NCBI GenBank assembly: GCA_027451785.1
Contig: DAIDIS010000174.1
Span: 1 to 6,513, forward strand
Reading direction: 5' to 3'
Length of the DNA: 6,513 nucleotides
Source of the DNA: Acidimicrobiales bacterium
GTDB taxonomy: Bacteria; Actinomycetota; Acidimicrobiia; Acidimicrobiales; JAKAVM01
The notes beneath the pieces are model-generated. The model had not been told where the DNA came from and made no database searches. It worked only from the letters and a program-made list of their open reading frames with translations. The translations under genes were made by a program, and so were the position numbers. Positions 1-5,191 of this stretch are shown in pieces (the stretch's first letter is position 1; every line of letters starts with the position of its first letter).

Positions 1-844
1 CCTTCGCAAGCTCCTTGGATTCCCCTGAATCCCCACGACCCTCGTGAGCATCAAGGTACGAGACAAATGCCGAAGCCAACTCGGCCGATGCCCCGCACTG
101 CCGTAGCGTACCGAATGTGTAGGCGTGGAAGTGATCCAGGCCTTTCTCGGCGAGGGTCGGGAGATCCGATTCCAGCCTTTTTGCCATCCTGGCCACCGGA
201 TTGGTCGATGGCCGCCTGGAAAGATGGGAGCGCAGCAACCGAACCGCCTCTTGGTAAGTTGCCTCAGCACCCTTGGGAACCTGGTCGGCAAGCTTGTCCC
301 ATCTGACGCTTTCTACGTAGGGGGGAAGGATGTTCGGTTCATCGAAACCCTCGGTCCTGAGCGCACCTACGAAATCCTCCCCGGATATTTCGAAATACCC
401 GGCATTGTGGAAGTATCCCAACCGCTTCTCATCGGTATCAAGCATCTGCGGAACGATCGTAGACTTCACGTGTTCGATTCCGTAAGACACGCCTCTGGTG
501 TCCGGCAGGTACCACGAGTCCGCCTCGATCGTCAGCAACCTACCCATCGACAGGTACTCTGCGAGGTGGTCCACTACGGGGAGCCACACGTTTAGTTCGG
601 CGACTTCGACTCCATACATAACCCTCAAGTCCTCAGGGGGATACTTGAAGAATGTCCACTGGTCGCCTTCGAAATCCGAGCTGAGAGTGAATGCAGACCC
701 CGCAACCGGATCGAAGCCAAGGCAGTTGAGCACCTCGATCCATACGTCGATATAGCAATTTGTCTCTGTCCAACAACGATCCGAGGAGTGAAGAGGGTGG
801 CTTACATAGGCGTCGGGGCTTAGGCCTAGCAGGTTGACCATCAT
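1..844 (-). CDS. DUF1839 family protein, C-terminus cut off by window edge
   Basis: The minus-strand frame is open from an ATG at 844 to the left edge, giving 281 residues with no stop; the family is usually a little over 300 residues, so only the C-terminal tail is missing. The start ATG overlaps the TGA of the upstream ligase gene (ATGA); a second in-frame ATG follows directly at 841. The protein has the conserved blocks I recall for DUF1839: WTETNCYIDVWIEVL (25-39), FEGDQWTFFKYPPEDL (58-73), EADSWYLPDTRGVSY (107-121) and RLGYFHNAGYFEI (141-153). No function is established. Conserved Cys30, His125 and His146/Asn147, plus the 'D-x-YLP' block, resemble the layout of BtrH-type acyltransferases and papain-fold enzymes. 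I therefore infer a role in transferring or releasing an acyl group from the operon's carrier protein. There is no signal peptide or membrane segment, so it is probably cytoplasmic. Family assignment is fairly sure; function is speculative. Confidence 0.85.
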   Translation of the reverse strand, partial: MMVNLLGLSPDAYVSHPLHSSDRCWTETNCYIDVWIEVLNCLGFDPVAGSAFTLSSDFEGDQWTFFKYPPEDLRVMYGVEVAELNVWLPVVDHLAEYLSMGRLLTIEADSWYLPDTRGVSYGIEHVKSTIVPQMLDTDEKRLGYFHNAGYFEISGEDFVGALRTEGFDEPNILPPYVESVRWDKLADQVPKGAEATYQEAVRLLRSHLSRRPSTNPVARMAKRLESDLPTLAEKGLDHFHAYTFGTLRQCGASAELASAFVSYLDAHEGRGDSGESKELAK

Positions 845-1767
845 CGCCAGAGATATGACCTTACGCCTTCAGGCCATGAACCCACGTCAAGGCCATGCTT
901 CTTCAACAAAGCCAAAGTAATGCGCTCGACACCGAAACCTACGCAAGCCGTATGAGCAACCGAACCGTCCTCAAGGTGGATGCCGAATGACTCCCCGAAA
1001 TGGTCGAGGTGACGATTTGCCGAGGTGATTGCGGTTGGGTTCTCTTCGTCGCAAATGGGCGCCACCAACTCTATTTTGAGTGCCTCGCTCTTTTGGCTCG
1101 CGGCCAGTATCTTTCCTGCCCTACCGAAAAACGGATCGTTGGCAACTACAGACTCAATGTCCAACTGAAGCCTTCCGTGTATTTCCAAGCCACGCTCGAC
1201 CCATAGGTCGCGGTGGTCGAGAGCACCTTCCGGATTGCCTACATAAACAAATTCGTGCTGTCTGAACGTCTGCATCCGGGCGGGGTCGATGCTGGGCTCG
1301 TGACGGAATACCTGCCCGAATACCTCGTAGGTACTTCCGGACAACGAAACAGGGCTGGAAAGCGTGGGGTAAAGCGGATGACATGCCGCAGAGCACATTG
1401 TCAGCTCGGACGGAGTCAGTTCCTTCGACCAGTCCTCGCCGTTTTCCGCCATCGCCAGTAGTTCCCTATGCTCCTTATCCCCGCCGCTGAACACCTGGAC
1501 CGAACCGATCAAATCAGGGAATGAAGACAGGTATCCAGTGCGCTCGAAACCCTCCCTGGTCATCAAAGCCGGGAAATGCAAAACCTCAGCACCGTGGTCG
1601 GACCCTGCCTCACTAACCCGAGAATCGATAGCCGAGACGATCTTTTCAAAGAGTCCCGATCGCAGGTAAAGTCCGGGAACCCCGGCGTCCACCAGCATCC
1701 TTGCTTCCAGCAATTTGTTGCGGAACGCGTCGAACTTGGCTTCTCTGCCCGATTGCCCTTCCGTCAT
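841..1767 (-). CDS. Amino acid:[carrier protein] ligase (class II aaRS-like)
   Basis: This 308-residue protein resembles the catalytic core of atypical seryl-tRNA synthetases but lacks the N-terminal tRNA-binding coiled-coil arm. Class II motif 2 is visible as FRHE (154-157) followed by the loop up to TFRQHEF (167-173). Motif 3 is GFGVERI (277-283), whose Arg282 should contact ATP. Cys129, Glu172 and Cys275 are placed to bind the active-site zinc seen in this family, and Cys125 lies close by. Characterised relatives from Bradyrhizobium and Agrobacterium activate glycine or alanine with ATP and transfer it to the phosphopantetheine arm of a dedicated carrier protein instead of tRNA. A carrier-protein gene two places upstream supports the same role here. 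The choice between Gly, Ala and another small residue cannot be read from the sequence. The ATG overlaps the flavoprotein's stop by one base (TAATG), and the TGA overlaps the DUF1839 start (ATGA). Upstream there is only a weak AGAG ribosome-binding element. Confidence 0.9.
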   Translation of the reverse strand: MTEGQSGREAKFDAFRNKLLEARMLVDAGVPGLYLRSGLFEKIVSAIDSRVSEAGSDHGAEVLHFPALMTREGFERTGYLSSFPDLIGSVQVFSGGDKEHRELLAMAENGEDWSKELTPSELTMCSAACHPLYPTLSSPVSLSGSTYEVFGQVFRHEPSIDPARMQTFRQHEFVYVGNPEGALDHRDLWVERGLEIHGRLQLDIESVVANDPFFGRAGKILAASQKSEALKIELVAPICDEENPTAITSANRHLDHFGESFGIHLEDGSVAHTACVGFGVERITLALLKKHGLDVGSWPEGVRSYLWR

Positions 1768-2906
1768 TAGAAGTCTCTGTGAACTAGGAGAAGCTGCGAG
1801 TTGTTCAGGTGGATTCGATCGTTATTGACCATGAGTGAAGCGCCGTGGGCGTCGCGCAACAGCCTCCCCATCGTGAAATCCGAGTCCTCCCTGTAGCCAC
1901 TTATCCCTACTAGGTTCATTGCATCGCTGACTACTTCAACTACCAAATTGGAGGAATTGATCTTCATCGCATTCATTGAAAGGGCAAAACCCACTGAAGT
2001 CAGGGATTCGCGGTCGGAACTCATCGCCTCGAACCTGTCAGTGCCTGCTTTTACCGTATCGGCAAATTGGCTATAACGAGCAAAAAGCTCCGCCATCCTC
2101 ATTGCCGAAGGAGGTGTCGTTCCCGGCTTGGATCTGGCTTCAGCCTGCACAAACTTTTGCGCCTTCAGCATTGCGGCAGTGGCGATCCCGAGCCATACCG
2201 AACTCCAAACGATATGAGAAATCGGCAGCATGGTCTGACTCGAAATGTCGCCATACGGCTCTGGAAGAATTGCGTCCTTGCGACCGGAAGTCTTCAGCTT
2301 GAAGCCCAACGAGCAAGTACCCCGAAACCCGAGCGTGTCCCAGCCGCTAAGTGGCTCAAGCTCGGAGTCGGCCACTTCAACCAGCACTATCACCTGGTCG
2401 CTGGGAGGGCTGTCAGGTCCTCTTCTGGCGGTCACAAGAATCGCATCGGCATTCTCTGCATAGGAGATGACCGGAGCCATCTTCTCCAGCCGGAATCGTT
2501 CTCCCTCAATCTCCACGGCGCACTTGGAGGTCCGCACGTCGCCTCCGACGCCAAGCTCTGTTGTAGCGGAGGCCAAAAGGTACTGGTTCTTTACAAGGTC
2601 CCTTTGCACGGATTGGAAATACTCGGTGGTCCCGTGCCTCACCAGGCAGGCGACTTGGATCTGATGCATTGCAAAAATCATCGCCGACGACGCGCAGTAC
2701 TTGGACAAAGCCGAAATACACGCCGCAATCTCGGAAACTGACGCTCCATTACCGCCCAGGTCGGTCGGGACCATTGCAGAAAGCAGTCCCTTTTCCTTCA
2801 ATGCGTCGAAGACTTCCTTCGGAAATCTTGCCTCCACATCCACCGATGCGGCATTCGGGAGAGCAACCTGCCGCCCGATATCCTCGACTACCTCCAGAAG
2901 GCTCAA
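1767..2906 (-). CDS. Acyl-CoA dehydrogenase-like flavoprotein, likely acting on carrier-bound aminoacyl group
   Basis: A 379-residue protein of normal acyl-CoA dehydrogenase length with the three usual parts: N-terminal helices (about 1-110), a middle beta domain with the flavin-side motif ASATTELGVGGD (112-123), a K142 block (LEKMAPVISYAENAD) and GWDTLGFRGT (188-197), and a C-terminal helical domain (about 225-379). The C-terminal RDA motif (351-353) is present. The residue nine places after its Arg, where MCAD-type enzymes carry the catalytic Glu of 'YEGT', is Val360, followed by NNDRI, so ordinary fatty acyl-CoA dehydrogenation is doubtful. Flavoproteins of this superfamily such as PltE and RedW oxidise prolyl groups on carrier proteins; by analogy this one may oxidise the aminoacyl thioester made by the next gene. 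The start is TTG at 2906. An in-frame TAG at 2943-2945 excludes any much longer version, and an AGGG lies 4 bases before the TTG. The stop TAA overlaps the ligase ATG. Confidence 0.88.
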   Translation of the reverse strand: MSLLEVVEDIGRQVALPNAASVDVEARFPKEVFDALKEKGLLSAMVPTDLGGNGASVSEIAACISALSKYCASSAMIFAMHQIQVACLVRHGTTEYFQSVQRDLVKNQYLLASATTELGVGGDVRTSKCAVEIEGERFRLEKMAPVISYAENADAILVTARRGPDSPPSDQVIVLVEVADSELEPLSGWDTLGFRGTCSLGFKLKTSGRKDAILPEPYGDISSQTMLPISHIVWSSVWLGIATAAMLKAQKFVQAEARSKPGTTPPSAMRMAELFARYSQFADTVKAGTDRFEAMSSDRESLTSVGFALSMNAMKINSSNLVVEVVSDAMNLVGISGYREDSDFTMGRLLRDAHGASLMVNNDRIHLNNSQLLLVHRDF

Positions 2907-2998
2907 AGTACCCTGCTTTCTATATCGCTGCCCATTACTCTGCTATCGGCAATCGTTCCTACCTTCGGCAAGCCCGAGTTCCCGCCCAACGCCTGCAT
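2903..2998 (-). other. Possible 31-codon leader ORF between carrier protein and flavoprotein genes
   Basis: The gap between the carrier-protein stop and the flavoprotein start holds an ORF of ATG plus 30 codons (MQALGGNSGLPK... ending SRVL). It lies in the same frame as the carrier protein, and its TGA at 2905-2903 overlaps the flavoprotein's TTG start (TTGA). A TAGG lies upstream of its ATG at a plausible ribosome-binding distance. The peptide resembles nothing I know. It could be a coupling ORF that delivers ribosomes to the weak TTG start, or it could be chance. Confidence 0.2.
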
Positions 2999-3007
2999 CC
3001 AGTTGGC

Positions 3008-3244
3008 CTACCCTACCAATTGCTGCACTGCCCCCCTGATGGACTCTACGGACTCGAAAGTCCTCTTACGCAGCATCGCTTCAGGGAATTCGATATCGAA
3101 CTTGTCCTCTAGTGCCAACATCACATTGACGCTTGCATGGGAAGTAAGCCCAGCTTGGTAAAGATCGTCGTTCTCGCCGATGCTCAATGCATCAACCGCC
3201 AACCTTCCGTGTTCCCGAAGTATCTCGCGGATATCCGCGTCCAT
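3008..3244 (-). CDS. Aminoacyl carrier protein (acyl carrier protein-like)
   Basis: This 78-residue acyl-carrier-protein-like protein is the first gene of the operon. The phosphopantetheine site is Ser35 in AGLTSHASV (31-39): spacing to the following MLALEDKFDIEF helix block matches the DSL serine of ordinary ACPs, but the context is TSH rather than DSL. This is typical, as far as I recall, of the stand-alone carriers served by amino acid:[carrier protein] ligases. The expected role is to hold an activated small amino acid as a thioester for the downstream enzymes, after modification by a phosphopantetheinyl transferase encoded elsewhere. I chose the ATG at 3244 because GGGAG (3254-3250) sits 5 bases before it. 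The in-frame ATG at 3256, which adds MGVR, has no visible ribosome-binding site. The TAG stop is followed by 101 bases before the flavoprotein gene. Family is clear; the exact amino acid carried is unknown. Confidence 0.9.
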   Translation of the reverse strand: MDADIREILREHGRLAVDALSIGENDDLYQAGLTSHASVNVMLALEDKFDIEFPEAMLRKRTFESVESIRGAVQQLVG

Positions 3245-3249
3245 CCTGA

Positions 3250-3254
3250 CTCCC
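3250..3254 (-). promoter_or_regulatory. Ribosome-binding site deciding the carrier-protein start
   Basis: GGGAG on the minus strand lies 5 bases upstream of the ATG at 3244. It overlaps the alternative ATG at 3256, which itself is preceded by TTGCTCAATA with no purine-rich element. This favours the shorter, 78-residue carrier protein. Confidence 0.5.
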
Positions 3255-3296
3255 ATTATTGAGCAACCAAATGCGGGCAGAACCCGTCATCCTCCG

Positions 3297-3302
3297 ATCA
3301 TA
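3297..3302 (-). promoter_or_regulatory. Candidate -10 element for the aminoacyl-carrier operon
   Basis: The minus strand reads TATGAT here, five of six matches to TATAAT. A start of transcription about 7 bases downstream would give a leader of roughly 45 bases before the carrier-protein ATG at 3244. No good -35 element lies 16-18 bases upstream, so the promoter would need an activator or an alternative sigma factor, or this is a chance match. Confidence 0.25.
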
Positions 3303-3378
3303 TAGTGTCGAAACGGCGCGACGCAGGGTCTTTAAGAGTCATCTGTCGTTACCGGCACACCGCGAACATTCTCTAAGC

Positions 3379-3403
3379 GATAGCCGGAGGGGTTTGAGCT
3401 ATC
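3379..3403. repeat. Short inverted repeat in the divergent region
   Basis: GATAGC (3379-3384) and GCTATC (3398-3403) are perfect inverted copies separated by 13 bases. They lie near the middle of the intergenic region, between the two candidate promoters, where a shared operator could sit. Six bases per arm is short enough to occur by chance, and no run of T follows, so it is not a terminator. Confidence 0.25.
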
Positions 3404-3464
3404 CAGCAACCGTTCCGAATCCATCATCCAGCGTTATGGCATCTCAACCTGACCCGACCTTGCC

Positions 3465-3492
3465 TTGACCCTATGAATGCGTGAAATAAAGC
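3465..3492 (+). promoter_or_regulatory. Candidate promoter for the pirin gene
   Basis: TTGACC at 3465-3470 is a five-of-six match to the TTGACA -35 element. A weak -10-like TAAAGC follows at 3487-3492 after 16 bases. This would place the transcript start near 3500, with a leader of about 70 bases before the ATG at 3568. The -10 element is poor, so confidence is low. Confidence 0.3.
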
Positions 3493-3552
3493 CTGCAGTC
3501 TTTGTGTTTGTCTATTCGCGATCTCCAGATCCTCATCGGGCCTGGACCGACG

Positions 3553-3559
3553 AAAGGTG
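3553..3559 (+). promoter_or_regulatory. Ribosome-binding site deciding the pirin start
   Basis: AAAGGTG ends 8 bases before the ATG at 3568. This supports starting pirin there rather than at the TTG at 3502, which lacks such an element. Confidence 0.5.
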
Positions 3560-3567
3560 CCCCTACA

Positions 3568-4527
3568 ATGCCTGCTGTTACAGCTGATACCTTTACGCTT
3601 CCAAGGCTCGCACGCCCTGCACCAGACGCTAGGTTCCGGCCAGTGAAGCGCGTGGCGGGTTCGCTCCGTACTTTCGAAGGCGAGGGATTCCCTGTTCGGC
3701 GCCCCTTTCCCAATCATGGCCTGGACCAGGTCGATCCTTTTGTTCTTTTCGACCACATGGGTGCTGTGGACTATGGGCCCGGTGAAGCTAAGGGGACGCC
3801 TTGGCATCCACACCGGGGTTTCGAGACTGTTACCTACATAATCGACGGCGCTTTCGAGCACGAAGACTCCACGGGAGGAGGAGGGCTTATAACCAATGGT
3901 GCGACCCAGTGGATGACTGCGGGCGCAGGAATTCTTCACATCGAAAAGCCACCTGAAAGCCTGGTTGCCTCTGGCGGGTTGTTCCATGGCGTACAACTTT
4001 GGGTCAATCTCCCGAGCGCAGACAAGTTTGTAAGCCCCAAGTACCAAGACATCCACTCCGCTGACCTCGCGCTTGTTTCCAATCACGACGGATCGGCTCT
4101 AGTACGTGTAATTGCAGGTGAAATCGGCGGCTTCAATGGTCCGGGCATGACTCATACTCCTATCGCCTACCTGCACGCATCTGTGCCGCCAGGATCGGAG
4201 GTGGAAATTGAGTTGCCCGAAGGTTATAACACGTTCGCTTACGCCCTTTCGGGGGGAGGGTTCGCCGGGCTTGAAGACGCCGTCGTCAACGAAGGCGAGC
4301 TAGCCTTATTCGGACCGGGAAGCGCCATCAAACTTCGCGGAGGTGAAAGTCAACCGTCGAATGGGACCGGCAGCTGGGAAGTGCTCATACTTGGTGGCCA
4401 GCCAATTTCGGAGCCTGTCGCCAGGTATGGCCCCTTCGTAATGAACACCAAAGACGAAATTCGCCAGGCGCTGGAGGATTTCCAGTCGGGAAGGATGGGC
4501 AACATTCCCGTACGCAGCACCGAGTAA
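3568..4527 (+). CDS. Pirin family protein (bicupin)
   Basis: A 319-residue pirin, close to the family's usual length of about 290-320. The N-terminal cupin (about residues 25-130) contains FPNHGLDQVDPFVLFDHMG, HPHRGFETVTY and QWMTAGAGILHIE. The four metal ligands of human pirin are all kept: His80 and His82 (HPHRGFE), His124 and Glu126 (GILHIE). The C-terminal Pirin_C cupin spans about 175-280, with PGSEVEIELPEGYNTFAYALSG and an acid/gly-rich turn. Pirins are cytoplasmic iron proteins. Some bacterial members have quercetin 2,3-dioxygenase activity and others act as redox-linked regulators, so the substrate cannot be assigned. It starts at ATG 3568, behind AAAGGTG. It stops 10 bases before the acyltransferase gene on the same strand, so the two may be cotranscribed. 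It is divergent from the aminoacyl-carrier operon. No signal peptide or odd base composition is seen. Confidence 0.93.
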   Translation: MPAVTADTFTLPRLARPAPDARFRPVKRVAGSLRTFEGEGFPVRRPFPNHGLDQVDPFVLFDHMGAVDYGPGEAKGTPWHPHRGFETVTYIIDGAFEHEDSTGGGGLITNGATQWMTAGAGILHIEKPPESLVASGGLFHGVQLWVNLPSADKFVSPKYQDIHSADLALVSNHDGSALVRVIAGEIGGFNGPGMTHTPIAYLHASVPPGSEVEIELPEGYNTFAYALSGGGFAGLEDAVVNEGELALFGPGSAIKLRGGESQPSNGTGSWEVLILGGQPISEPVARYGPFVMNTKDEIRQALEDFQSGRMGNIPVRSTE

Positions 4528-4537
4528 CCTTCGCTCG

Positions 4538-5191
4538 ATGAGATCACCGCGACCAAGGCTCCGCTCAACAGGCCGGTCGATTGCCTCCGGGCTGGTAAAC
4601 AGGGCCTGGGACCGCCTGGGTTCCCTTGGACTCTCCGGTCCGGGGGACTGGCGGACCCGAGGGTTTGGAAAGTTCGGTTGGGCGAGCTGTCTCGGCTTTC
4701 CGTCCGGAACCATCTTCGGCGAGAAGTGGATCCATATAGGAGACGAGTGCATGATCGGGCCGAACGTGACCTTGTCGGCCGGAATGTTCCCTGACCAGGA
4801 AATGCTCATCTCCCCGGTCATCGAGATCGGCAATCGCTGCGTTATCGGTAGGGGAAGCCATATCGTGGGCCACTTTTGCATATCGATAGGCGATGACCTT
4901 TTTACGGGACCATATGTCTACATCACCGACCAGAACCACGGTTACAAGGATCTGAGCATGCCGATTGGCCGTCAGAAGCCGGTGGATAAAGAGGTCGTTA
5001 TCGGAAATGGATGCTGGCTTGGCACCGGTTCGGTAATCCTACCCGGATCCAAGATCGGGAATCATGTGACGGTTGCGGCAAACTCAGTCGTTCGGGGCGA
5101 GGTTCCCGACAATTGCGTTGTCGCCGGCGTTCCGGCGATGGTCGTCCGCTACCTTGACGAGGACGGAGACTGGAAGTCTCCCGCCAACTAG
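4538..5191 (+). CDS. Hexapeptide-repeat (left-handed beta-helix) acyltransferase
   Basis: This 217-residue protein has successive hexapeptide turns: GTIFGEKWIHIGDECMIG (57-74), VIEIGNRCVIG (94-104), CISIGDDLFTG (114-124) and then VVIGNGCWLGTGSVILPG to SKIGNHVTVAANSVV (153-185). It ends with the VPDNCVVAGVPAMVVR cap (189-204) typical of the maltose/galactoside/virginiamycin O-acetyltransferase group. His134 in the TDQNHGY loop matches the catalytic His that deprotonates the acceptor hydroxyl; the donor is usually acetyl-CoA. The first 50 residues are Arg-rich and lack the Mac domain of maltose acetyltransferases, so the acceptor is probably a different sugar or glycan. That is inference. The ATG at 4538 lies 10 bases after the pirin stop with no clear ribosome-binding site, suggesting coupled translation. 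The stop overlaps the convergent gene's stop by four bases. Confidence 0.88.
   Translation: MRSPRPRLRSTGRSIASGLVNRAWDRLGSLGLSGPGDWRTRGFGKFGWASCLGFPSGTIFGEKWIHIGDECMIGPNVTLSAGMFPDQEMLISPVIEIGNRCVIGRGSHIVGHFCISIGDDLFTGPYVYITDQNHGYKDLSMPIGRQKPVDKEVVIGNGCWLGTGSVILPGSKIGNHVTVAANSVVRGEVPDNCVVAGVPAMVVRYLDEDGDWKSPAN
5188..5191. other. Shared CTAG: stop codons of two convergent genes
   Basis: The palindrome CTAG supplies the acyltransferase TAG (5189-5191) on the plus strand and the peptidase-repeat protein's TAG (5190-5188) on the minus strand. The genes overlap tail to tail by four bases, leaving no intergenic room for a terminator. Confidence 0.9.

Larger units (their letters stand above)
3257..3567. 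other. Divergent intergenic region
   Basis: About 310 bases separate the divergently read carrier-protein operon and the pirin gene. I see no convincing gene here. A longer pirin reading frame could begin at a TTG at 3502, but that start has no ribosome-binding site and the added residues are not pirin-like. The region must hold the promoters for both directions. Weak candidates and a short inverted repeat are listed separately. Confidence 0.6.

Noticed and set aside
125..595. 156-residue plus-strand ORF at the left end
   Set aside because: Antisense to the DUF1839 frame, which carries long conserved blocks. The plus-strand translation looks random.
841..1767. A true seryl-tRNA synthetase
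   Set aside because: The N-terminal tRNA-binding arm is absent, the protein is short, and it sits in an operon with a dedicated carrier protein.
2067..2741. 224-residue plus-strand ORF opposite the flavoprotein
   Set aside because: Antisense to a well-conserved acyl-CoA-dehydrogenase-like frame, with no motifs and biased composition.
3008..3010. Readthrough of the carrier-protein TAG to make a longer protein
   Set aside because: The carrier is full length at the TAG, and nothing around it suggests recoding. The open frame after it is better explained by coupling or chance.
3502..3567. Upstream TTG extension of pirin by 22 residues
   Set aside because: No ribosome-binding site precedes the TTG and the added residues are not pirin-like. 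The ATG at 3568 has AAAGGTG at good spacing.
3424..4086. 220-residue minus-strand ORF opposite pirin
   Set aside because: It runs antisense through the conserved cupin motifs of pirin, and its translation has no recognisable domain. It is a shadow of the real gene.
4306..4939. Minus-strand ORFs opposite the end of pirin and the acyltransferase
   Set aside because: They overlap two well-supported plus-strand genes and show no domain.
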